Source: an uncultured Nitrospira sp.
GTDB lineage: Bacteria > Nitrospirota > Nitrospiria > Nitrospirales > Nitrospiraceae
Length of the DNA: 31,576 nt
Assembly: GCA_946479785.1 (NCBI GenBank)
Contig: CAMLHQ010000036.1
Location: 1 to 31,576, forward strand
Direction: 5' to 3'
Both the position numbers and the translations under genes were made by a program. Shown here one piece after another: positions 1 through 8,151 of this stretch; within the stretch, counting starts at the first letter, position 1; every line of letters starts with the position of its first letter. The notes beneath the pieces are model-generated. The model saw only the letters and a program-made list of their open reading frames with translations, was not told the DNA's origin and searched no databases.

Positions 1-419
1 ACCCTCACCTGCCACTTCTCATCCTGATGGCGCAACTCATAAAGATGTTTCGTGATGCCTTTCACATCATTGCGCAGTTCTTGTGACAGCTGATCGACCG
101 GTGCACCAACTAGTCTGACCTGTAATGTCCATTTCCCCTTCACGCAGGTTAACGTGAGAGGCGCTTCATGGAAGACCACTCCTGCGGCATCTTTCCAATA
201 CACGATCTCTGAAAGCCATTCAAAAAGGAGGTTGGCCACATCCTCATCTGTTTTGGTGATCTGGCGTTTCCATGAAGACGCGACGGTTGCCGGATTGGCC
301 AGGGTCTCCAGCAGCGCCTCCGTCGCTCCACGGAACAGGTCCTCAACTGAATCGCCTTTGGCTTCGAAGGCAATATCGGCTAGTGCGATGTCTTCCAGGT
401 ATTGAAAAGAATGAGGCAT
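1..419 (-). CDS. Archease, 3' end cut by window edge
   Basis: The frame starts with ATG at 419 and stays open for 139 codons to the left edge, so only the last few residues can be missing (archeases are about 140 aa). The N-terminus reads MPHSFQYLEDIALADIAFEA, followed by a VEDLFRGATEALLETL-type helix. Both match the archease family, which has acidic metal-binding residues near the N-terminus. Archease is a small cytoplasmic Ca-binding cofactor that activates the RNA ligase RtcB (family knowledge). No rtcB is visible here; it could lie just beyond the left edge. The M24 peptidase gene lies upstream on the same strand with a 63-base gap, and no clear Shine-Dalgarno site precedes the ATG. Confidence 0.85.
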   Translation of the reverse strand, partial: MPHSFQYLEDIALADIAFEAKGDSVEDLFRGATEALLETLANPATVASSWKRQITKTDEDVANLLFEWLSEIVYWKDAAGVVFHEAPLTLTCVKGKWTLQVRLVGAPVDQLSQELRNDVKGITKHLYELRHQDEKWQVR

Positions 420-482
420 GGCATGCTTTCACAGCTAGCGGAGAGTGCCCAGTAGGAAGGGACGCAACAGGACGAATCGCGG

Positions 483-1628
483 TCAGCCGAGTTCAAACGT
501 CTTGGGAAAGTTCGTAAGGTTTCGGCAGCCGTCGCTTGTCACGAGGACCATGTCTTCGATCCGGACGGCTCCAAGCCCTGGATAGTACAGACCCGGCTCG
601 ACGGTCACGACGTGGCCTTCTTGCAGTAACGAGCCGGTTCGGCTGATGCGCGGTGCCTCGTGAATATCCAAACCAACTCCATGGCCGGTGCCGTGAAAAT
701 AGCCCTGCATCCGCCCATTGACCAGGCCGGTTTTGTATCCCGCTTTTTCGAAGCGGTCGCAGATCCCGCGATGAATCTTCATGCCGTCCGCGCCGTCCCT
801 GATCTTGGCAATGGCCTCTTCCTGCGCGTCCTGCACGGTCTGGTAGAGTTTTTTCAGTTCAGGGCTGGGGGTTCCACGAACGACCGTCCGCGACATGTCG
901 GCGAAGTAGCGCGACGCGGCCGACCGTGGAAACACGTCGAAGATGACGCTGCGCTGCGCCGGCAAGGAGCCGCTGCCTTCATTGTGCGGATCGCAGGCCT
1001 GTTCTCCGCCGGCGACGATCGTATGTTGTGCCACGCAATCGTTCTCCATCAATTTCACATTGATGAGCTTTTTGATCCGCTCGGAGGTCAACGGCGCTCC
1101 GTCCAGCCACAACTGGCCTTCCTTGATCGAAGCCCGCCGCAATATGTCGTGGGCTGCGGCCACGGCTTCCTCCGTCGCCCGCTGCGCCGCCTCGATATGA
1201 CGCACCTCTTCAGCCGTCTTCACGACACGCTGTTCGTAGAACGGATCCGGTTTCGCATGGACTTGGTAGCCGAGTTCCTGAAGCCGAGCCGCATGGCTGA
1301 ACGGAAAATTCGCCGGCACCAGCACCTGCTTGATCTTGGCTTCGCGTAACACGACGTGGACGATGTCTACACTCCCGGGCGCGGCAACGCCATGATCTCT
1401 GGCGCGGCGTTCGATATCGGAATAGGAGAGCACACGATCGACGGCAGCCTGGCTCTTCGCCCTGTCCATTTCCAGATCGTTCATGACCACAATACGCTCG
1501 CCTTTGATCTCGAGGTAGATGAACGGGTCCGGAGCGATGAATTTGGTCGCGTAATACAGGTTGGAGTCGAGCTCGCTGGCCGCGATGAAGACGATGGCTT
1601 TATGGGCCTGCGACGGTGATCGAGACAT
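483..1628 (-). CDS. M24 family Xaa-Pro peptidase
   Basis: This 381-aa protein has a creatinase-like N-terminal domain (about residues 10-130) and a pita-bread M24 metallopeptidase domain (about 140-375). The five expected metal ligands are visible: D231 in IFDVFP, D244 in FADMSRT, H316 in GTGHGVGLD, E344 in TVEPG and E358 in RIEDM. It should remove N-terminal residues preceding proline, or cleave Xaa-Pro dipeptides, in the cytoplasm; no signal peptide is seen. The exact subtype (aminopeptidase P versus prolidase) cannot be fixed from sequence alone. It sits 50 bases downstream of the AsmA-like gene and 63 bases upstream of archease, all on one strand, so co-transcription is likely. Confidence 0.9.
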   Translation of the reverse strand: MSRSPSQAHKAIVFIAASELDSNLYYATKFIAPDPFIYLEIKGERIVVMNDLEMDRAKSQAAVDRVLSYSDIERRARDHGVAAPGSVDIVHVVLREAKIKQVLVPANFPFSHAARLQELGYQVHAKPDPFYEQRVVKTAEEVRHIEAAQRATEEAVAAAHDILRRASIKEGQLWLDGAPLTSERIKKLINVKLMENDCVAQHTIVAGGEQACDPHNEGSGSLPAQRSVIFDVFPRSAASRYFADMSRTVVRGTPSPELKKLYQTVQDAQEEAIAKIRDGADGMKIHRGICDRFEKAGYKTGLVNGRMQGYFHGTGHGVGLDIHEAPRISRTGSLLQEGHVVTVEPGLYYPGLGAVRIEDMVLVTSDGCRNLTNFPKTFELG

Positions 1629-1678
1629 AATGATTCTTTGCGGAATCTAGCATGGGGTCCCGGGGGGGTCAAGGACGG

Positions 1679-4600
1679 TCACGGAACAACCGGAAGCGGC
1701 TCCGGGTTCGGAATAACGTCCTTGGAGATCGCTTTGTTCTCATCCGGCGTCACCAGGTCGATCGGCAGCATGACGGTATTTTTCAAGACATCGACGGCCA
1801 GCTGCGCCAAGCCCGTCAGCCCGGTCGCAAAGGACTTCATCGGCATGTAGGTGACTTCCGGATCTTCGATAGAGCCTTTCACCGAGAACATCGCGGTGGC
1901 GAACCCCTTGCGCTCTCCTGCAAACAATCTTCCAAACAAGGGAATCGTCTTGAGAAATTGTGAGTACGATCCGAAGGGGCTGACCGCCCACACCATGTCG
2001 ACTTGATCGGTCGGGAGATCGTAGTTGCCTGCCGCCGTGATTTTCACGATGGGGCTGTCGATGATGAGGTTTTCCGTTTCGAACAGACCATTGCGCATCG
2101 TCACGGTCGCGGTGATCTTGTTGTATGGCAGCCCTTCCTTCTCCAAATCGACTTTGCCCTGGAGCACAGCCGGCAAGTTGAGGATGCTGATGATCTTCCA
2201 GATCGCACGCTCTTCCGATTTGAACACACGGCCATTTTCCAGCAGGAGATCGGTCTTTCCATTGAGTGTGGGATAGATCCCATGAGGATTGCGCCCATGG
2301 CCCCGAATCGTTCCGGTCACCCGCGCCTCTCCCGTGATCCCTCCGCCTTTGGCACCGGCCAGCCGGTACATGTCCTCGACCAGCAATCCGGTCACACGCA
2401 GTGACAGTTCCGCATCGGCCGGTTGGTCGCGCGGCAGTTGGACGACCATTCGGCCGGCGATGTCTCCGTTGGTCGATTGACCGGATACCCGGTCGACATC
2501 GAGTATCCCGTCTTGGATGGTAATGCGTGCAGAAAGGCCTCCGAACTTCAAATGTTTGTAATGACCTCGCGCGATCGATGCGGTCGCGCTGACTTTGCTC
2601 GTCGCAGCCAGCCATTCGAGAAAATCGCGGATTGGGGCCCGCCGTCCTTTGGGGATCAGCAGATCGATGTCCATCTGGTTGGAATCGATCTTCGCCGTAA
2701 TCGCGGGCTTGCTCGTCCAATTGCGAATGGTTCCTTCAAGCGTCACATCGCTGTCCAGCAACCGGAACGAGAGTCGCTTGAGTTCGGCGGCGTCTCGAGT
2801 CAGCAACAGCCGCACATACAGATCCTGGATCGGACCGCCCTTGGCATTCACGAGACCATTGCTGAGTGCGAGCCATCCAGTGGTTTTCCAGGCGCGCCAA
2901 TCCCGGTCCTTTCCTTTGACATCAAGGGACAGTTCGAGATTCCCCGCTTCAAACCCTCCTTTGACAATCCACTCCGGAACAGACGACAAAGCAACCGTGC
3001 CCGTCGCGAGCGAGGCATCAATGAAGAATTTTTCGCCCAGTTGAATTTTTCCTTTGATCGGCACTCGAATCGGAGGCACGGCGATTTCTATTCGTGACAG
3101 CGTCACGGTTTTTGCCTGAGGCACATCGCCTTCGAAGGAGATCGTCGCAGCCGCGCCGGTGGGCTTTTCCAGCATACCCGGCAGAGTCACTTTCGCTTCG
3201 TTAAGCACTAATTCTCCGCGTAGATGCGGCGCTCCGGTCGATCCGGTCAACACCACTGCGCCGCTGGCCAGCCCCTCGACAGTCCCGGGCGGGATGGCCT
3301 TGGCCGGCAGCAACTGTGACAAGTGCACGGCATCGCCATTGATCTGCACGAGCAAGTCTCGAAAAACGCTTCCCGTTCCGCCTGTAATACCTCCCTGTAT
3401 TTGGAGCGTCAAATCACCGAGGTGTCCGGTGACCTGATCGAAGTGGGTTTCACCTTCGGCCAGGACGAATCGGCCTTGCAGCCCCGTCAATCGTTCCGGC
3501 AAGAAACTGTTCGTGAGGTTCACGTGCTGGGCCTTGATTTCTCCACCGGCGAACGTGACCGCGCTGGGCGGTCCCACCAGACGAAATACGGGCATCGCCG
3601 TCCCCTCCACATCGCGCGATGACGCCAACACACGAGATAGTTGCTCGGACTTCACGGTCGTGGACAGGAATCGAAGCAGGTCAGCCGCCGCCATCGTCCC
3701 GCTGATCTCCATTTCCAACCACGGCCCCTGGTCAAGAAAGGAAAGCTGCCCTTTGCTGTCAGCCATATGAATTGTGCCGTACAATCCGCTGAGTTTTGTG
3801 ACCCGAATCCTTCCCGCCTCGACGAGGACTTGCGCAGCAAGATCCTTGGCCGGCACGCGACCCTCGCCGATCAATGCCTGTCCTTCCTGGACGCGAAACT
3901 CGCCGGTCACGGCGACTTGCGGACCTTCCGCATAGGAACCCGTGATGGTGGCCGACACGACCTCGACCATCCCGTTGATATGACGGTCCTGCATCACCAC
4001 CGGCAGTTGCGGATGAATCCAGGCAGGAGGTATTTTGGTCAGGAGTTCACCGATCTGCACAGGAGAAGAAGAAAAGGTGATGGCAAACGTCGGCTGAGGC
4101 GCAAGCAAACCGGAGAGGCTGGCCTTCCCGGTCACCGCGAGCTGCTCCATATTGCCGGTGAGGTCCGACAGCAGGACATCGTATCCCGCCACGCCTGGAA
4201 TGACCTTGATTGCACTGCGTGCATTCAATCGTCCCCGCAAGAGCTCCGGAACCGGTCGCGGGCCGAAGAAATCCGCCGCGTCCCGGAGACCCAAATTCGC
4301 CGCCTCAACCTGGCCGTCAAACTGTACGGGAAACGTGGACCGCTTTGCGTCCTCTACCGATAGGGGCTGCTGCTCGGCTTTCCTGAACACCCCCGACAAC
4401 GATAGAGCTGAGAGCCCTTGCGCCCCTCCGTGAGTGGCGGAAAAGTGCAAGTCGGCCTGTCCCTGTTCCAGATGAATCTTAAGCGCGGCTTCGACATTGT
4501 CCAATTTCAGCGTCCGAACGCCATCCGGCCGCCCCTCATCGACGATGAGAACCGTGCCGTTAAGCAACGTCGCTTCTCTGATCCGGAAGATCCGGGTCAT

Positions 4601-5026
4601 CATCTGAAGCGCCTCGTCATCGCTGGCAGGGAGGGGATTCTCCCGATCGAGCACGTTCCAATGGCCGGTACGATCGCGACGCAGGGTGAATGTCGGCTCC
4701 TCGATGAGCAGCCGTTTTCCCACCACCTGTTTGCGAAGCAAGGGGATCAGCCGCAACACGAGGTCGAGTTTCTTGGCAGAGAGGAGAACCCCTTCGGAGT
4801 TACGATCGTGAATAGCGACTTGGGTCAACTCCAAACGAATCCTGGGGAAAAGCACGAGCTTGATCCGATGGACATCGATCTTGCGACCGAGGTTCTGTTC
4901 AAGCTGATGAAGAAAGAAATCCTTGAGGTAGTCCTCGCCCGTCAGATAAGGAGAAAACCACAGGAAGGCGGCGCCGCCGATCACCAGGAGCGCAATGAGG
5001 GCGACGACAACACGAGTTAGGGACAC
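1679..5026 (-). CDS. AsmA-family protein (large, membrane-anchored)
   Basis: This is an 1115-aa protein with an uncleaved N-terminal membrane anchor at residues 4-26, followed by the typical AsmA N-terminal signature (GRKIDVHRIKLVLFPRIRLE). A long repetitive beta-rich body follows, and an AsmA-like C-terminal region ends near residue 1100 (NGKTDLLLENGRVF, YDLPTDQVDMVWAVSPFG). AsmA/YhdP/TamB-type proteins are periplasm-spanning lipid-transfer or outer-membrane homeostasis proteins in diderm bacteria (family knowledge). The start is GTG at 5026, with GGAG seven bases upstream; no closer in-frame start fits. It is the first gene of a likely three-gene minus-strand unit with the M24 peptidase and archease. 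The specific cargo is unknown. Confidence 0.85.
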   Translation of the reverse strand: MSLTRVVVALIALLVIGGAAFLWFSPYLTGEDYLKDFFLHQLEQNLGRKIDVHRIKLVLFPRIRLELTQVAIHDRNSEGVLLSAKKLDLVLRLIPLLRKQVVGKRLLIEEPTFTLRRDRTGHWNVLDRENPLPASDDEALQMMTRIFRIREATLLNGTVLIVDEGRPDGVRTLKLDNVEAALKIHLEQGQADLHFSATHGGAQGLSALSLSGVFRKAEQQPLSVEDAKRSTFPVQFDGQVEAANLGLRDAADFFGPRPVPELLRGRLNARSAIKVIPGVAGYDVLLSDLTGNMEQLAVTGKASLSGLLAPQPTFAITFSSSPVQIGELLTKIPPAWIHPQLPVVMQDRHINGMVEVVSATITGSYAEGPQVAVTGEFRVQEGQALIGEGRVPAKDLAAQVLVEAGRIRVTKLSGLYGTIHMADSKGQLSFLDQGPWLEMEISGTMAAADLLRFLSTTVKSEQLSRVLASSRDVEGTAMPVFRLVGPPSAVTFAGGEIKAQHVNLTNSFLPERLTGLQGRFVLAEGETHFDQVTGHLGDLTLQIQGGITGGTGSVFRDLLVQINGDAVHLSQLLPAKAIPPGTVEGLASGAVVLTGSTGAPHLRGELVLNEAKVTLPGMLEKPTGAAATISFEGDVPQAKTVTLSRIEIAVPPIRVPIKGKIQLGEKFFIDASLATGTVALSSVPEWIVKGGFEAGNLELSLDVKGKDRDWRAWKTTGWLALSNGLVNAKGGPIQDLYVRLLLTRDAAELKRLSFRLLDSDVTLEGTIRNWTSKPAITAKIDSNQMDIDLLIPKGRRAPIRDFLEWLAATSKVSATASIARGHYKHLKFGGLSARITIQDGILDVDRVSGQSTNGDIAGRMVVQLPRDQPADAELSLRVTGLLVEDMYRLAGAKGGGITGEARVTGTIRGHGRNPHGIYPTLNGKTDLLLENGRVFKSEERAIWKIISILNLPAVLQGKVDLEKEGLPYNKITATVTMRNGLFETENLIIDSPIVKITAAGNYDLPTDQVDMVWAVSPFGSYSQFLKTIPLFGRLFAGERKGFATAMFSVKGSIEDPEVTYMPMKSFATGLTGLAQLAVDVLKNTVMLPIDLVTPDENKAISKDVIPNPEPLPVVP

Positions 5027-5175
5027 TCAAATGCTCCGCTTCAGAAGAAGATGGCACACAAACTATTTCATCTTACCGGATCAAATAACATGAAATCCAC
5101 TAAGCCTGCGTCGTACCAGGGAAATCCGGCCATACCATGATGATGGTTCTGATGGTGCGCAAGCATGAGTCCCGG

Positions 5176-5181
5176 TATAAT
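5176..5181 (+). promoter_or_regulatory. Possible -10 box upstream of MFS gene
   Basis: A perfect TATAAT lies 41 bases before the GTG start of the transporter. No good -35 hexamer is found 16-18 bases upstream (TGGTGC at best), so this is only a candidate. The rest of the 5027-5222 divergent gap shows no other clear signal. Confidence 0.35.
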
Positions 5182-5222
5182 CCCGACGCACCGTCCCACA
5201 TCGAAAGCGGTAACTACATCCC

Positions 5223-6500
5223 GTGCGCACACCTGCTCGTCCGACATCGATCCGCTGGTTGATTCTGACGTTGCTGTTTATGGCCAGCGTGGTGACCTAC
5301 ATCGATCGAGTCAACATCTCAGTCACGGCCCGTCAGATGATGCCGGCCTTCGGCCTGACGGATCAGCAAATGGGAGGGATCTTCTCGGCGTTCGTTGCGG
5401 GCTATGCACTGTTTCAAATTCCAGGCGGATGGTTGGCCGACCGGTGGGGAGCCAGAATCGTCCTGACAGGCGCGCTGATCTGGTGGTCAGCCTGTACGGC
5501 CTTCACAGCACTCGCTGCCACTTCCTACCTGGCCGAGATGGTCGGAATCGTCGGCGCGCTCATGGCCGCGCGATTTGCATTGGGTGTAGGAGAAGCGGTC
5601 GCCCTCCCTTCATTCAATCGAGCCGTCGCCAACTGGATGCCGGTGGACGCTCGCGGGATCGGTATCGGCATTGCGATCGGCGGGATCGGACTCGGCTCGG
5701 CCATCACGCCGCCGATCGCGGCTTGGGTGATGGTGAACTGGGGTTGGCAAATCGTCTTCTATCTGTCCGCTCTCCTCGGTTTGGTCATGGCACTCCTCTG
5801 GTGGACACTCGCACGTGATCGACCCAGCGAACATCCTTGGGTGGCACGCAACGATTCCCCGACGGCAGCAGGCGCCCACCCTATAGGAGAGACAGCCGCT
5901 ACGTGGACGTCGCTGCTGAAGACTCCTACCATATGGTGGCTGGTCTTGAGCTATAGCTGCCTCGGCTATGTGGCCTATCTGTATTTGTCGTGGTTCTATT
6001 TGTATCTGGTAAACGTCAGAGGATTCGACAGCCTCCGCGGGGGGCTTTATGCGTCGACACCGTTTCTCGCCATGCTGATCGGCTGTCCCTTGGGAGGCTG
6101 GGTCACAGATCGTTTGGCACTTCGGTATGGCATCACGCAAGGGCGAGTCGTGGCAGGCATGAGCGGGATGGTCTGCGCCGGGTGCGCGATTGCGGTCGGC
6201 GGGTTCGCCGATTCAGCGCTGATGGCCATTGCGAGCCTGTCGCTGGGAGCAGGCTGCCTCTACTTTGCCGTGGGTGCCTACTGGGCCTCGACAACCGATC
6301 TCTCAAAGGCCCACGCTGGAGCCTTATCGGGTTTAATGAATACGGGAGCGAATGTTGGCGGGGCGATTTCACCCAGCCTTACGCCTTGGCTCGCCGCGCA
6401 ATGGGGTTGGCCCGTCTCTCTGGCTACGGCGGGAGCCATCGCTTTGATCGGGGCAGCTTTGTGGATCTGGATCAAACCAGGAGAGGGATTGCGTGAGTGA
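5223..6500 (+). CDS. MFS transporter, anion:cation symporter-like
   Basis: This 425-aa polytopic protein has about 12 predicted membrane segments. The first (residues about 11-27) ends in TYIDRVNIS, characteristic of the anion:cation symporter (ACS) branch of the major facilitator superfamily. The loop between TM2 and TM3 has GGWLADRWGAR, an MFS motif A variant. Family members import organic anions such as hexuronates, glucarate or phthalate derivatives; the substrate here cannot be told. The start is GTG at 5223, because the first membrane helix begins 10 residues later and the next ATG would cut into it. No strong Shine-Dalgarno site is seen. It stands alone between a divergent AsmA gene and a cyclophilin gene. 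Confidence 0.88.
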   Translation: MRTPARPTSIRWLILTLLFMASVVTYIDRVNISVTARQMMPAFGLTDQQMGGIFSAFVAGYALFQIPGGWLADRWGARIVLTGALIWWSACTAFTALAATSYLAEMVGIVGALMAARFALGVGEAVALPSFNRAVANWMPVDARGIGIGIAIGGIGLGSAITPPIAAWVMVNWGWQIVFYLSALLGLVMALLWWTLARDRPSEHPWVARNDSPTAAGAHPIGETAATWTSLLKTPTIWWLVLSYSCLGYVAYLYLSWFYLYLVNVRGFDSLRGGLYASTPFLAMLIGCPLGGWVTDRLALRYGITQGRVVAGMSGMVCAGCAIAVGGFADSALMAIASLSLGAGCLYFAVGAYWASTTDLSKAHAGALSGLMNTGANVGGAISPSLTPWLAAQWGWPVSLATAGAIALIGAALWIWIKPGEGLRE

Positions 6501-6594
6501 TCAGTGATGTCTAACAACGCATACCTTCACGCTCATAACTGCGTCTATTGACGGCCTTGCTACCGATAAGACCGCCTTGTTACAGTCAAACCCC

Positions 6595-7116
6595 ATGACC
6601 ATGGAATTCAAGAAAATCGACCCGCGTGTGACAATCACGACGAAGTTCGGCGAGATCAAGATTCGCTTTTATCCGGAGTCCGCTCCACGCCACATCGAAA
6701 ACTTCATCAACCTGGTAAAGATGGGGTTTTACAACGGCACGACGTTTCACCGGATCGTGCCTGGTTTCATCATTCAAGGCGGCGATCCCCTGAGCAAAGA
6801 ACCGGACCGCCTGAAGCACGGGTCCGGCGGTCCGGGTTACTGGCTGAATCCAGAACTGAGCGACCGGCCGCATAAGCGCGGAGCCATCTCCATGGCGAAA
6901 ACGCCGCGTGATGGCTCCAGCACACGCGATTTTAACGATAACGGATCACAATTTTTTATTTGTCTGGCGGATAGCAGCGGGTTGGATCGCACCTATAGCG
7001 TGTTCGGAGAAGTGTTCCGGGGTATGGAAGTTGTGGAGAAGATTGCCGCCGTTCCGCGAGACGAATACAACAATCCCCTCGAACCGATCACGATCACCAT
7101 GACGGTGAAGGAGTAA
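6595..7116 (+). CDS. Peptidyl-prolyl cis-trans isomerase, cyclophilin type
   Basis: A 173-aa cyclophilin domain fills the whole protein. Key motifs are FHRIVPGFIIQGGDP (with the catalytic Arg of FHR), GAISMAKTPRDG, GSQFFICL and YSVFGEVFRGMEVV. It catalyses proline isomerisation during protein folding. No signal peptide is present, so it is predicted cytoplasmic. The frame can be extended to a TTG at 6577, but ATG 6595 (or ATG 6601, two codons later) gives the normal N-terminus before the first beta strand. No strong ribosome binding site marks either. It lies 94 bases after the MFS gene on the same strand. Confidence 0.9.
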   Translation: MTMEFKKIDPRVTITTKFGEIKIRFYPESAPRHIENFINLVKMGFYNGTTFHRIVPGFIIQGGDPLSKEPDRLKHGSGGPGYWLNPELSDRPHKRGAISMAKTPRDGSSTRDFNDNGSQFFICLADSSGLDRTYSVFGEVFRGMEVVEKIAAVPRDEYNNPLEPITITMTVKE

Positions 7117-7177
7117 GTGTCTGGGAAAGGCAGTACCTCACATGCGATGGACAGTGACGAGGGCAATGCCACCTGGA

Positions 7178-7936
7178 CTACGGAGTCCGCAAGGAATTCT
7201 GCAGTCGGAGTGCCTCATCCCTATGGCGTCGCTCAGCGAGAGAGGCATCGGGCGGAAGGGGCTGTTGTAGGATGGTAGACAGTTCTTTCCTCGCCAAATC
7301 GGGAGTCTTCCGCTTGATGTAGGCTTTGGCCAGGTCAAGCCGTGCATGCGTGTAGTTCGGGGCGGCAACTAGCGCTCGGCGAAGATAGCTGAGTGCCTCA
7401 TCCGCATTGCCGCCGAGCAGCCAGGGAAGCTCTTCAAGCATCATGCCCTTCATATGGAGCGCCGGCGCAAGATCGGGCTGCAACTCCAACGCTCGATTGA
7501 CGTGGCGCTTGAGCTCTTGAACGGTTAAGGCTGAGGCCATCATCCCTTTCAGTTGAGCTGCACTCCCGCGATTCGCCGCATAGAGATAATGGGCCCGCGC
7601 ATTGTGCTCCTGAAGATCGATCGCCTGACGCGCAACTTTCGCCCCTTCATCATAAGCAGCTAGGCGTTTAGACTCTTCGGTATATCCATCATCCCCTAGA
7701 TCGAGATACAGGTCAGCCAGGCGCACGAGGAAATCGGGCTCCGAGGAGCGTTGGGCCCTCTGGGCCAACAGCGCGTGCAGCTGTTGTTCAAGGCCTTGCC
7801 CTGACTCAGTCGCTTTGGCGGCGCCGCCGCTATAAATTGTTTCATAGATTAGGAAACAGGCAAGAATGATGGCACAGCTATCTGTTATTCGGTACATAGG
7901 GAGTCTCGACCTCTCAAGAGAAGGATGTGCCGCCAT
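7178..7936 (-). CDS. TPR-repeat protein with N-terminal export or anchor segment
   Basis: The protein has 252 aa. A hydrophobic segment near residues 20-35 (CAIILACFLIYETIY) suggests a signal peptide or membrane anchor, and helical tetratricopeptide-like repeats follow. The clearest repeat covers about residues 165-215 (ALSYLRRALVAAPNYTHARL, then DLAKAYIKRKTPDLARKEL). It probably acts as a periplasmic scaffold; partners are unknown. ATG at 7936 gives the longest frame, but ATG 7897 (residue 14, MYRITDSCAI) gives a more standard signal peptide; neither has a well-placed Shine-Dalgarno site. It is convergent with the cyclophilin gene (61-base gap, no terminator seen) and lies downstream of the inverted repeat at 8028-8150. 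Confidence 0.75.
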   Translation of the reverse strand: MAAHPSLERSRLPMYRITDSCAIILACFLIYETIYSGGAAKATESGQGLEQQLHALLAQRAQRSSEPDFLVRLADLYLDLGDDGYTEESKRLAAYDEGAKVARQAIDLQEHNARAHYLYAANRGSAAQLKGMMASALTVQELKRHVNRALELQPDLAPALHMKGMMLEELPWLLGGNADEALSYLRRALVAAPNYTHARLDLAKAYIKRKTPDLARKELSTILQQPLPPDASLAERRHRDEALRLQNSLRTP

Positions 7937-8027
7937 ACGTAACGCTTGAATTGTATTAGCCAGTCATACCACTTAACGGCTGTCAGCATGCCACTTTGCA
8001 GTAATTCATTTGTATCTGACGTGTGCA

Positions 8028-8150
8028 GGCTGCTCAAAAATCTCTTCCAGCAAGGCCGCAAGGAGCGAAGACCGCGAGGCGTACTGTATCAAGGTACGTT
8101 GAGCGGTTCGAGCAAACTGAGAACGAAGCTGGAGAGACTTTTCAGCAGCC
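8028..8150. repeat. Long imperfect inverted repeat (intergenic element)
   Basis: Two 57-base arms (8028-8084 and 8094-8150) flank a 9-base loop (8085-8093). Outer ends pair well (GGCTGCT/AGCAGCC, then A-rich and TCTCT tracts), inner ends pair as CGTAC/GTACG, and the middle pairs only partly. It begins one base after the stop codon of the MEMO-like gene. It resembles a palindromic intergenic element I recall from Nitrospira genomes (CAGCAAGGCCGCA..., GAGGCGTAC). That recollection was not checked. In RNA it would form a long hairpin and could act as a terminator or 3'-end stabiliser. Confidence 0.75.
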
Positions 8151-8151
8151 G

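Noticed and set aside
6548..6585. Promoter for the cyclophilin gene
   Set aside because: TTGACG is present but no -10 box lies at 16-18 bases spacing; TACAGT is 26 bases away.
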